From assembly GCA_016839845.1 (NCBI GenBank), contig JAEOTL010000468.1, positions 1-5,317 of the forward strand: 5,317 bases of DNA, written 5' to 3'. Under the pieces are notes generated by a model. It saw only the letters and a program-made list of their open reading frames with translations, searched no databases and had not been told where the DNA came from. Every line of letters begins with the position of its first letter. Position 1 is the first letter of the stretch. Shown here piece after piece: positions 1 to 5,317 of this stretch. Origin of the DNA: Promethearchaeota archaeon. Its GTDB lineage: Archaea; Asgardarchaeota; Lokiarchaeia; Sigynarchaeales; SOKP01. The translations under genes and the position numbers were made by a program.

Positions 1-884
1 CATATATTTATATTACTCCTCTCGATTTTACTAAAGATAGCAAAACAGAATATATCGTCGAATCGGATATTTATAACCTATATATTAATCCCAATGACGG
101 AGGGACTATTTTTGAATTGGATTATAAACCCAAATCATATAATCTTCTAAATACGTTAACACGATGGCCTGAAGCGTATCATGAAAGTAAAAAACTCGAA
201 GCAGAAAATGTTCTACTTGATCGATTCAGAAGGAGCATGTTTAGATTGAGATTTTTGCATAATGACGTTACGATCGAACAACTTCAATCCGATAACTATC
301 ATGAATTTGGAGATTTCGTTGAAGGAGAGTTTTCAGTCACTAGCAGTGAAAAGGATGGAAAAGTGGCAATATTGGAAATGGAGAAAGTTGGTACTGTGAA
401 AGATACGAATTCTGATGGGCGAGTTCCTGTCCGAATTACGAAAGATATTTACGTAGAAGATAATGAAATTGAAATAAGAACTCGCGTAAGTTTCGAAGAT
501 TTACCGGAGAATGAAGAGATCCTTAGGAGGATAATAAATAATTTAAAACTAGCAGTAGATCTTCCTTTCTTTTTCAATGGGGATCCTACTCAATTTCAGC
601 TAAAATATAATAAAACTAAATCAGAAGTAAATGATATTATTGATCCTCTAAGTTTGTTTCACTATGAGGGAATAAATTTTAAAGCGTATGATGAAACTTA
701 TGATTTAAACCTTGAATTTGCTTTTGAGAGCGACCAAGACATCTCTAAGTTCGTTGGATTTCCTTTAATTGCTAATGCTTACACAGATGAAGGATATAAG
801 AAAATTTACCAGGGAATAAATGTTTCGGTTCTTTTTGATATTGATAAAAGCCTTGAATTTCACCTAAAGTTGACAATTCTATAA
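1..884 (+). CDS. GH57 alpha-amylase / 4-alpha-glucanotransferase, C-terminal part (5' end outside window)
   Basis: The reading frame is open from the left edge (first whole codon at 3) to the TAA at 882-884, giving 293 visible residues. A TTG at 117 lies inside the conserved segment and is not the true start. Visible residues 29-40 read NPNDGGTIFELD and residues 49-60 read LNTLTRWPEAYH. These match the start of the C-terminal beta-sandwich domain (DUF1926 type) of GH57 enzymes such as Thermococcus litoralis 4-alpha-glucanotransferase. A YQG-x-NVSVLF strand near residues 270-279 fits the end of that domain. GH57 enzymes of this type hydrolyse or transfer alpha-1,4-glucan chains, probably in cytoplasmic glycogen or maltodextrin metabolism. 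The catalytic (beta/alpha)7 barrel with its Glu and Asp residues lies outside the window, so hydrolase cannot be told from transferase, nor an active enzyme from an inactive one. The gene is followed only by a weak T4 run at 901-904. Confidence 0.85.
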   Translation, partial: YIYITPLDFTKDSKTEYIVESDIYNLYINPNDGGTIFELDYKPKSYNLLNTLTRWPEAYHESKKLEAENVLLDRFRRSMFRLRFLHNDVTIEQLQSDNYHEFGDFVEGEFSVTSSEKDGKVAILEMEKVGTVKDTNSDGRVPVRITKDIYVEDNEIEIRTRVSFEDLPENEEILRRIINNLKLAVDLPFFFNGDPTQFQLKYNKTKSEVNDIIDPLSLFHYEGINFKAYDETYDLNLEFAFESDQDISKFVGFPLIANAYTDEGYKKIYQGINVSVLFDIDKSLEFHLKLTIL

Positions 885-957
885 ATTATATAATAAAAAC
901 TTTTCTAAAAAATCCAAATTTGGTGATACTCACTAGAATATTGTCGATTATAACTAG

Positions 958-970
958 TTTTAAATATATT
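958..970 (+). promoter_or_regulatory. TATA-like box upstream of small ORF
   Basis: TTTTAAATATATT resembles an archaeal TATA box. Transcription would be expected to start about 25 bases downstream, near 990, giving a leader of about 34 bases before the ATG at 1024. There is no obvious purine-rich BRE in front of it, and such strings are common in AT-rich DNA. Confidence 0.35.
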
Positions 971-995
971 AAGGGTCTAATAACAATAATAACTC

Positions 996-1005
996 AAAAA
1001 AAAAA
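996..1005 (-). terminator. Possible poly-T terminator of the U32-PIMT operon
   Basis: Ten A's on the plus strand read as T10 on the minus strand, the strongest minus-strand T-run downstream of the PIMT stop. Archaeal RNA polymerase commonly terminates at U-runs. It lies about 270 bases past the stop, so if it is used the operon mRNA would carry a long 3' UTR antisense to the small plus-strand ORF. Confidence 0.3.
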
Positions 1006-1023
1006 TATTCAGTTTTCAAGAAT

Positions 1024-1167
1024 ATGGTCTCTAATCACACTGGAAAACGGAACGGTTGGAAATATAACAACAATTCTGTGAAAAACAATATCGAAAACAA
1101 TGAACATATTAAAAAAATTCGAAAGAAACTATTAGAAGAAAAACTGAATAAAAGGTTTAAGAAATAG
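1024..1167 (+). CDS. Candidate small basic protein, 47 aa, unknown function
   Basis: ATG at 1024 to TAG at 1165-1167 gives 47 residues that match no family I recognise. The N-terminal half is polar and Asn-rich (KYNNNS, NNIENN). The C-terminal third (about residues 28-47) is rich in Lys, Arg, Glu and Leu, with KKIRKKLLEEK suggesting a short charged helix. The net charge is strongly positive, which is compatible with binding nucleic acid or an acidic partner, although that is speculation. There are no cysteines and no membrane segment. Support for a real gene comes from its flanks: a TATA-like box at 958-970 and a T6 run six bases after the stop. Evidence against it is the short length, the lack of a Shine-Dalgarno sequence and a competing antisense frame. 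It could simply be a chance ORF in K/N-coding AT-rich DNA. Confidence 0.35.
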   Translation: MVSNHTGKRNGWKYNNNSVKNNIENNEHIKKIRKKLLEEKLNKRFKK

Positions 1168-1172
1168 CTAAC

Positions 1173-1178
1173 TTTTTT
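1173..1178 (+). terminator. T6 run after small ORF
   Basis: Six T's begin six bases after the stop of the candidate small ORF, followed by further pyrimidine-rich sequence. This is the same arrangement as the T-runs behind the other plus-strand genes here, only shorter. There is no stem-loop in front. Confidence 0.3.
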
Positions 1179-1275
1179 GACCTTCTTCTCTAATTTGTAT
1201 AAGATATAACTCGAATTTAACATTAGATTATTTAATTTGAAGAATTGAGCAAGAATCAGGTAAGATTCTAAAGAG

Positions 1276-1950
1276 TTAAGATTCAAAACCATATTTTCCT
1301 ATTAGAGGTACGAAGCGAACACCTGAGATTTTCTTTTTATCATAGGAATTCCCATGTCTTCTGATGATGTAAAGGTCTTGCCCAAAATTCTTGGATCCTG
1401 CTGGAATGCATAGAATTCCGTTTTCATTTAATTGTTGTTGGAGGGGAGGTGGAACTTTTTTAGGAGAAGCAGCAGTCACTAAGACTTTATCATAAGGGGC
1501 TTCTTCAGGATAGCCTAGTGTGCCATCACCACAGATCACTGTTACTCGATTGTTATATCCTGCTTCTTTAAGGCTTTTCTCTGCTTTTTCAGCTAATTCT
1601 TTATGTCGTTCAATTGTATAAACATGACCAGGCTTAGAAGATTTATTTGGAGCAATTATCTCAGCACATAACGCTGCATGATATCCTGAACCCGTTCCCA
1701 CCTCAAGAACTTTGTCACTTTCTTTTAGTTCAAGTGATTCACACATCATAGCATTCATATGTGGAGCACTTATTGTTTGACCTAACCCAATTGATAATGG
1801 AGAATCTATATAGGCGGAAGATTCTGCCTCTTTTGGTATAAATTTATGCCTAGGAACAATCATCATCGCCCTTATAACTTCCTGAGTTCTTGCGTAATTT
1901 CTCTTCTTCAAGCCGTCTACAAGCTGTTTCCTCTTCTCTTCGAAATTCAT
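1276..1950 (-). CDS. pcm: Protein-L-isoaspartate O-methyltransferase (PIMT)
   Basis: This 224-residue protein has the normal length for PIMT. It uses S-adenosylmethionine to methylate L-isoaspartyl residues formed by deamidation or isomerisation, starting their repair in the cytoplasm. Motifs appear in order: SIGLGQTISAP (53-63, the substrate-side GQTIS segment), SAM-binding motif I VLEVGTGSGY (81-90), the acidic E114 in YTIER that would hold the ribose, GDG (141-143), APYDKVLVTAA (151-161), LNENGILCIPAG (174-185) and the C-terminal VRFVPLIG (211-218). The ATG is supported by its ATGA overlap with the stop of the upstream U32 gene, so translation is probably coupled. No Shine-Dalgarno sequence is visible. 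All motifs look intact. I am sure of the family. The pairing with U32 suggests co-expression but not a proven shared pathway. Confidence 0.95.
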   Translation of the reverse strand: MNFEEKRKQLVDGLKKRNYARTQEVIRAMMIVPRHKFIPKEAESSAYIDSPLSIGLGQTISAPHMNAMMCESLELKESDKVLEVGTGSGYHAALCAEIIAPNKSSKPGHVYTIERHKELAEKAEKSLKEAGYNNRVTVICGDGTLGYPEEAPYDKVLVTAASPKKVPPPLQQQLNENGILCIPAGSKNFGQDLYIIRRHGNSYDKKKISGVRFVPLIGKYGFES

Positions 1951-3197
1951 CGTAATTTTAAATTTTTGGAGAGAATATAAATTTTATCGTTCGGTTTAAC
2001 CTCCTTGTTCACTCGTAAGTTAAATCTTACAGGACTACTTTCTCTCTTGCGTACTATACTATTTATCTTTTCTCCTTTGTAAATCATCTTTTTTATAGTT
2101 TCAATAATGTTAGTAGAAGATCCTCGTATAAGTATTTCATTTCCTATTTTTAAAGGCACCTCCAGACTTTCAAGAAGAACGTTTGCAGACTTACTTGTTG
2201 CGTCGTACGTGAGAATCTTCCCTAAATAATGCATCCTATAAGGTGATATATTTCCCCTACCCATTAGTTCGATATCATCGATAGTAGGCCTATGAAAATA
2301 AAAACCAGTATGAAAACCTCTATTAAATACACGTGAAAGCCTTTCAAGCCATTTACTTACTTTATTGTGGTTATAAGAATTGTCGAGATAAGCTTCTATC
2401 GCTTCTTTATAACATTCTGCCACCACTTTTATGTAAAGGGAATCTTTCATGCGTCCTTCTATCTTAAAAGCATCAATATTTGCTTCGATTAGCTCAGGGA
2501 TATATTCTATCATGCATAAATCTTTAGCATTTAAAAACATTTGACCATCGTAAATGAATTTGTTATTACTATCATCGAGTACAGTCCATTCTCTTCGACA
2601 CGGTTGAGAACAATTACCCCGGTTCGCAGAAAATTCTTCTGAATCACACATTGTACCCGAAAAATAACATCTTCCTGAAATTGACGTGCACATCGATCCA
2701 TGTATGAAACATTCTATTTCAGTTCTCGTTAAATGATGTTTAACTAACTTAATCTGTTTCAATGATAACTCTCGAGCTAGAATGATTCTTTTAGCTCCTA
2801 AAGACTCAAAAAATTTAGCACTTTCTATGTTAGATACATTTGCTTGAGTTGAGACATGAAAATCTATATCATTCCGTCTAGCAATCTGGATTGCCGCAAT
2901 ATCATGTGCAATAATAGCATCAATCCCAGCGGTATTAGCGAGAGATATTAACGTTTCCAAATCTTGTAACTCTGTGTCGTAAATTAAAATGTTAGTTGTC
3001 AGATAGGTTTTCAGAGGAGGATTTTGCTGTTGACAAAATTCTACTATTCTCTTTAAATCTTTCCTCTCAAAATTACGAGCGTTTTTCCTCATATTAAAAT
3101 TTTGCACACCAAAATATATCGCATCGGCTAAACTACTAATGTTATTTAAGGAATTCCAATCTTGAACAGGGACGAGTAATTCGGGATGTTTTTTCAT
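1947..3197 (-). CDS. U32 peptidase-family protein (TrhP/RlhA-like, probable Fe-S RNA hydroxylase type)
   Basis: This 416-residue protein has the usual length for a single U32 unit. It opens with PELLVPVQDWNSL and DAIYFGVQNFNMR (about 26-37), typical of the family's N-terminal barrel. The U32 signature is at 162-180 (E-C-F-I-H-G-S-M-C, then SGRC-Y-F-S), followed by NRGNCSQPCRREW (192-204), NAKDLC (223-228) and FKIEGR (244-249). The region from about 325 to the end fits the U32 C-terminal beta-barrel. C170, C177, C196 or C200, and C228 are the likely [4Fe-4S] ligands by analogy with UbiU. Family members include bacterial TrhP (5-hydroxyuridine at tRNA position 34), RlhA (23S rRNA 5-hydroxycytidine) and UbiU/V (ubiquinone hydroxylation). 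The older collagenase/peptidase label is doubtful. The archaeal substrate is unknown. The ATG at 3197 is the only sensible start: an in-frame stop lies upstream with no other ATG between. First gene of the operon with PIMT. Confidence 0.9.
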   Translation of the reverse strand: MKKHPELLVPVQDWNSLNNISSLADAIYFGVQNFNMRKNARNFERKDLKRIVEFCQQQNPPLKTYLTTNILIYDTELQDLETLISLANTAGIDAIIAHDIAAIQIARRNDIDFHVSTQANVSNIESAKFFESLGAKRIILARELSLKQIKLVKHHLTRTEIECFIHGSMCTSISGRCYFSGTMCDSEEFSANRGNCSQPCRREWTVLDDSNNKFIYDGQMFLNAKDLCMIEYIPELIEANIDAFKIEGRMKDSLYIKVVAECYKEAIEAYLDNSYNHNKVSKWLERLSRVFNRGFHTGFYFHRPTIDDIELMGRGNISPYRMHYLGKILTYDATSKSANVLLESLEVPLKIGNEILIRGSSTNIIETIKKMIYKGEKINSIVRKRESSPVRFNLRVNKEVKPNDKIYILSKNLKLR

Positions 3198-3246
3198 TAA
3201 GGTAGATGGAGTTCTTGGTTTACTTATGGAAGATTAGGTATTTTAG

Positions 3247-3260
3247 AATTTTATTTTTTT
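3247..3260 (-). promoter_or_regulatory. Possible TATA element for the U32-PIMT operon
   Basis: On the minus strand this reads AAAAAAATAAAATT, an A/T-rich TATA-like stretch. It would place a transcription start near 3228 and a leader of about 30 bases before the ATG at 3197. The whole 3198-3377 region is AT-rich and serves divergent genes, so the exact box is uncertain. Confidence 0.3.
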
Positions 3261-3303
3261 GTATTATTTCGTCTTCAAAAAAGGATTTTGAATTTTTTAA
3301 TTT

Positions 3304-3311
3304 TTTATAAA
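3304..3311 (+). promoter_or_regulatory. TATA-like box for first flavoprotein gene
   Basis: TTTATAAA is a good match to an archaeal TATA box. A start about 25 bases downstream, near 3333, would give a leader of roughly 45 bases before the ATG at 3378. It lies back-to-back with the U32 promoter region. Confidence 0.45.
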
Positions 3312-3377
3312 GATTAAAGGGATCCTAATAATTATTGAAAAACAATCTAATAATATCAATTGCAGAGAAATTTTAAA

Positions 3378-3944
3378 ATGAAAGTAGTACTTTTCAATGG
3401 GAGTCCTCGAAAAGAGGGAAATACCTATCATTGCTTAAATACGGTTATGGAAGAATTAACATCTGTAGGGATAGAATGTGAGTATGTCTGGATAGGAATG
3501 GAGAAATTGCAAGGATGCACAGCCTGTTATAAATGTATTGAAAACAATGATCAAAGATGTGTTCTACCAGGGGATAAGATGAATGATTATATCCAAAAAA
3601 TGATGGAGGCAGATGGGATAATCATCGGATCTCCCACTTACTTCTCAGATTTAACAACTAGTACAAAAGCATTGATCGAACGCGCGGGATTTGCCACTTC
3701 TAGATACCTTAAAAACAAAGTTGGGGCTGCTGTAGTTGCTGTCAGAAGAGCGGGTGCTAACCATGTTTTTTCAAGTATTAATTATTTCTTTCTTATTAAG
3801 GAAATGATTGTCGTAGGGAGTACTTATTGGAATATGGGTATTGGAAGAAACCCCGGTGAAGTGTTAAATGACCAAGAAGGAATACAAACATTTAAAAACT
3901 TAGGCAGAAATATAGCCTACGTACTTAAAAAACTTAAATCTTAA
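3378..3944 (+). CDS. Flavodoxin-fold NAD(P)H:FMN oxidoreductase with CX2CX2CX7C motif (Isf-like), copy 1
   Basis: From the ATG at 3378 the protein has 188 residues. A TTG 18 bases upstream (3360) is also in frame, but the ATG puts MKVVLFNGSP at the very N-terminus, as is usual in the family and as in the neighbouring copy. FNGSPRKEGNT (6-16) is the FMN-phosphate loop, GSPTYF (84-89) the second flavin loop, and ALIERAG (98-104) and VGAAVVAVRRAG (115-126) are typical of the NADPH-dependent FMN reductase/WrbA-like group. C47, C50, C53 and C61 form CX2CX2CX7C, the compact cluster motif of archaeal iron-sulfur flavoproteins (in Methanosarcina thermophila Isf the last spacing is shorter). It probably acts as a soluble electron-transfer flavoprotein or quinone/oxygen-detoxifying reductase. 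The donor and acceptor cannot be read from sequence. No clear Shine-Dalgarno sequence. A T8 run follows. Confidence 0.88.
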   Translation: MKVVLFNGSPRKEGNTYHCLNTVMEELTSVGIECEYVWIGMEKLQGCTACYKCIENNDQRCVLPGDKMNDYIQKMMEADGIIIGSPTYFSDLTTSTKALIERAGFATSRYLKNKVGAAVVAVRRAGANHVFSSINYFFLIKEMIVVGSTYWNMGIGRNPGEVLNDQEGIQTFKNLGRNIAYVLKKLKS

Positions 3945-3947
3945 CTC

Positions 3948-3955
3948 TTTTTTTT
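3948..3955 (+). terminator. T8 run after flavoprotein copy 1
   Basis: Eight T's begin four bases after the TAA stop at 3942-3944, with no GC-rich stem before them. This fits an intrinsic archaeal U-run terminator and implies that the second copy has its own promoter. Confidence 0.5.
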
Positions 3956-4039
3956 AATTCTACTCAATTTTGTATGATTCCGCAAAACTAATTTACTAAT
4001 GTTTAATTTGAAGTAATCAAACTTATTTTGGTGAAAAGT

Positions 4040-4624
4040 ATGAAGGTTGTAGTATTTAATGGGAGCCCAAGGGATGATGGTAATACCCGTTTTTGTTTAG
4101 ATATCGTAATCAATGAACTGAAGAATGCGGGAGTTGATGTAGAATATATTTGGATGGGCATGGACAAAATCCAAGGATGTATTTCTTGTTATCGTTGCGC
4201 TCAGAATAGAGACAAAGAATGCGCAGTAAAAACAGATAAATTAAACGAATATCTCTCGAAGATGATTGAAGCCGACGGCATAATATTAGGGTCCCCTACT
4301 TATTTTGCTAATATCCCCGCCAGAATGAAGGCTTTGATTGAAAGAGCGGGATTAGTAAGTAAAGTTAATGGGGAACTATTTAAACAAAAAGTAGGGGCTT
4401 GCGTGGTAGCAGTGAGAAGAGCTGGAGCCACTCATGTTTTTTCGAGTATGAATTACTTCTTCTTAATTAGTCAGATGTTTGTGGTTGGGTCAAGTTATTG
4501 GAACCTCGGTGTAAACCCTAACGTAATGAACGCAAATGGTATGGAAAAGGACGCAGAAGGTGTTCAAACTTTTAAGAATTTAGGGAAAAACTTCGCTTTT
4601 CTGCTCCAAAAGCTGAATTCTTAG
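4040..4624 (+). CDS. Flavodoxin-fold NAD(P)H:FMN oxidoreductase with CX2CX2CX7C motif (Isf-like), copy 2
   Basis: From the ATG at 4040 the protein has 194 residues. In-frame GTG (4031) and TTG (4028) would add three or four residues, but the ATG aligns exactly with copy 1. Hand alignment gives about 110 identical residues of some 188, so the two are a tandem duplication. It keeps FNGSPRDDGNT (6-16), C47/C50/C53/C61, GSPTYF (84-89), ALIERAG (98-104) and VVAVRRAG (122-129). It differs by about three extra residues near 107-112 and three near 158-170, where copy 1 has the common GIGRNPGEV loop and this copy has GVNPNVMNANGMEK. It also has an extra C121. The changed loop may alter partner or substrate choice, by inference. 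Role as for copy 1: a flavin plus probable [4Fe-4S] electron carrier or reductase. Separated from copy 1 by 95 bases and followed by a T10 run. Confidence 0.88.
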   Translation: MKVVVFNGSPRDDGNTRFCLDIVINELKNAGVDVEYIWMGMDKIQGCISCYRCAQNRDKECAVKTDKLNEYLSKMIEADGIILGSPTYFANIPARMKALIERAGLVSKVNGELFKQKVGACVVAVRRAGATHVFSSMNYFFLISQMFVVGSSYWNLGVNPNVMNANGMEKDAEGVQTFKNLGKNFAFLLQKLNS

Positions 4625-4655
4625 TTTTTAGAACTGAATATTTAGTTTTACTACC

Positions 4656-4665
4656 TTTTTTTTTT
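4656..4665 (+). terminator. T10 run after flavoprotein copy 2
   Basis: Ten T's lie 31 bases past the TAG stop at 4622-4624, the longest T-run on the plus strand here and a probable intrinsic terminator. The short inverted repeat comes after the T's, not before, so this is not a bacterial-type hairpin terminator. Confidence 0.5.
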
Positions 4666-4677
4666 CGATCTTATCGA
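4665..4677. repeat. Short inverted repeat, 5-bp arms
   Basis: TCGAT and ATCGA flank a CTT loop. The repeat sits directly downstream of the T10 run and about 60 bases before the membrane-protein start. It could be a small operator-like palindrome or chance; five base pairs is weak support. Confidence 0.2.
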
Positions 4678-4697
4678 GATCCTACAAAATGATACGT

Positions 4698-4710
4698 TAT
4701 TAATAAAAAA
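4698..4710 (+). promoter_or_regulatory. Possible TATA box for membrane-protein gene
   Basis: TATTAATAAAAAA is TATA-like and would set a transcription start near 4729, about 11 bases before the GTG. That would exclude the GAGG at 4723-4726 from the mRNA, so either this box or that ribosome site is unlikely to be real as described. Confidence 0.25.
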
Positions 4711-4739
4711 CAATTTTATCTTGAGGAACATAATTAATT

Positions 4740-5132
4740 GTGATTTTGAATTCAAAAACGATACTCAAATATTTGATAATCTTAGGTGGTGTTGTTGAAA
4801 TCTGTATTGCTGTGCTTTTTCTTTTTCTAGATGTAATTTTTGAACAAGTTGGGATATCAAATATCTCAATTTTTACACAGATGGCAGGATCTTTTCTATT
4901 TGGATTTGGGATTTTATTATTATATTCATCAAGAAATTTAGAGAAATTTCAAATCATCCCACTAATTAATATTCTAATACGTTGTTTGGTGATTGTTTTA
5001 GGGATTCTAACTTCCCATAAAATCCAAGAATTTTTAAATCTCCTTTTCTTTGCAGTAGTTTATGATTCTAGTTGGTCAATTCTAGTTTTAATTCTAATGC
5101 ACAAGAATGGATTTCTATTCAAGCAGTCCTAG
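4740..5132 (+). CDS. Small membrane protein with four predicted helices, unknown function
   Basis: GTG at 4740 gives 130 residues. An in-frame TAA at 4731 limits the start, leaving the GTG, or a TTG at 4746, as the options. GAGG at 4723-4726 is a possible but rather distant ribosome site (13 bases). Four hydrophobic segments are visible at about 9-30, 44-62, 71-91 and 97-120. Positive charges near residues 6-10, 65-69 and 121-128, against acidic D31/E35 in the first loop, suggest both ends face the cytoplasm. R81 and D109 lie inside or at the edge of helices. The second segment has a Gly/Phe-rich FLFGFGILLLY. Layout and length resemble small four-helix families of the DUF4345 kind, but I cannot assign a family. 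It may be unrelated to the flavoproteins, since a T10 run separates them. A T7 run follows. Confidence 0.65.
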   Translation: MILNSKTILKYLIILGGVVEICIAVLFLFLDVIFEQVGISNISIFTQMAGSFLFGFGILLLYSSRNLEKFQIIPLINILIRCLVIVLGILTSHKIQEFLNLLFFAVVYDSSWSILVLILMHKNGFLFKQS

Positions 5133-5147
5133 ATGTACCTTACAAGG

Positions 5148-5154
5148 TTTTTTT
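5148..5154 (+). terminator. T7 run after membrane-protein gene
   Basis: Seven T's begin 15 bases after the TAG at 5130-5132, with no stem. This fits the U-run terminators behind the two flavoprotein genes. Confidence 0.4.
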
Positions 5155-5186
5155 GAGTTTAAAGATTTTTTCATTAGTTATCAATA

Positions 5187-5201
5187 ATTATATATAAATT
5201 A
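5187..5201 (+). promoter_or_regulatory. TATA-like box near right edge
   Basis: ATTATATATAAATTA is a strong TATA-like string just after the T7 run, and it may be the promoter of a gene beyond the right edge. It is nearly symmetrical, so it could equally work on the other strand. No complete gene is visible in 5133-5317. Confidence 0.25.
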
Positions 5202-5317
5202 TTTACATTAGATACTTAAAGGCATACTTACGATCATTTAACAATAAATAAGGAATAGAGATTGTTTTGGGTTGAGGGTAAGTTATAAAGCTATATCAAG
5301 GAAATCATTATATTTAA

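Larger units (their letters stand above)
885..1275. other. Intergenic region between convergent GH57 and PIMT genes
   Basis: This stretch of 391 bases separates the GH57 stop from the PIMT stop, which converge on it. It is very AT-rich. I see a TATA-like box (958-970), an A10 tract (996-1005), one candidate small plus-strand gene (1024-1167) and a T6 run after it (1173-1178). The octamer AAGATTC-A/T is repeated at about 1262 and 1279, the second copy inside the PIMT 3' end. This looks like chance repetition. I see no structural RNA gene. Confidence 0.5.

Noticed and set aside
117..884. GH57 frame treated as a complete gene starting at TTG 117
   Set aside because: The same frame is open to the left edge, and the residues before 117 (NPNDGGTIFEL) belong to the conserved domain, so this is an internal codon of a truncated gene.
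932..959. ACTAG / CTAGT inverted pair and the AACTAGTT palindrome near the TATA-like box
   Set aside because: The arms are only five to eight bases in very AT-rich DNA. This could be chance and no second copy supports an operator.
1035..1292. Minus-strand frame of 85 codons rich in Phe and Leu
   Set aside because: Most of it is antisense to the Lys/Asn-rich plus-strand ORF, which by itself yields Phe/Leu/Ile-rich reverse translation. It has no recognisable motif and its start lies inside the PIMT gene. Kept only as an alternative in the findings.
3360..3377. TTG start adding six residues to flavoprotein copy 1
   Set aside because: The ATG at 3378 matches the family N-terminus and the start of copy 2. 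The six extra residues (first residue plus QRNFK) add nothing recognisable.
5272..5317. Frame open to the right edge from TTG 5272 (15 codons)
   Set aside because: It is too short to judge, with a rare start codon and no ribosome site. It could be the first codons of a gene beyond the edge, downstream of the TATA-like box at 5187-5201, but nothing in the peptide supports this.
1..5317. Search by eye for CRISPR repeats, insertion-sequence ends, tRNA or rRNA genes
   Set aside because: I saw no regularly spaced repeats, transposase motifs, long terminal inverted repeats or cloverleaf-like GC-rich stretches.

Overview
The window looks archaeal: it is AT-rich, candidate promoters are TATA-like boxes, forward genes end in short poly-T runs, and clear Shine-Dalgarno sequences are mostly absent. 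The gene set (GH57 glucan enzyme, U32 protein, PIMT, Isf-like flavoproteins) fits an anaerobic archaeon. The protein flavour is compatible with an Asgard-type lineage, but that placement is a guess from style, not from a marker gene.

Left part (1-1275): the 3' end of a GH57 alpha-amylase/4-alpha-glucanotransferase gene runs in from the left edge and stops at 884. A 391-base gap follows. It holds a candidate 47-codon gene for a lysine/asparagine-rich peptide (1024-1167), with a TATA-like box upstream and a T-run just after its stop. Middle part (1276-3197, minus strand): a two-gene operon encodes a U32 peptidase-family protein, probably an Fe-S RNA hydroxylase-type enzyme, followed by protein-L-isoaspartate O-methyltransferase. 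The two genes share an ATGA stop/start overlap.

Right part (3198-5317, plus strand): a divergent intergenic region leads to two tandem paralogous flavoproteins. They are about 58% identical by hand alignment, and each keeps a CX2CX2CX7C motif like the compact [4Fe-4S] motif of archaeal iron-sulfur flavoproteins. A small four-helix membrane protein of unknown function follows. Each of these three genes is followed by a T-run of 7-10, so they are probably transcribed separately.

Functionally the window joins glucan metabolism, a protein-repair/RNA-modification operon and a redox flavoprotein pair. No mobile element, CRISPR array, tRNA or rRNA was seen. Nothing here amounts to a clearly new multi-gene system. 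The points most worth checking are the duplicated Fe-S flavoproteins, the coupled U32-PIMT pair and the small basic ORF.
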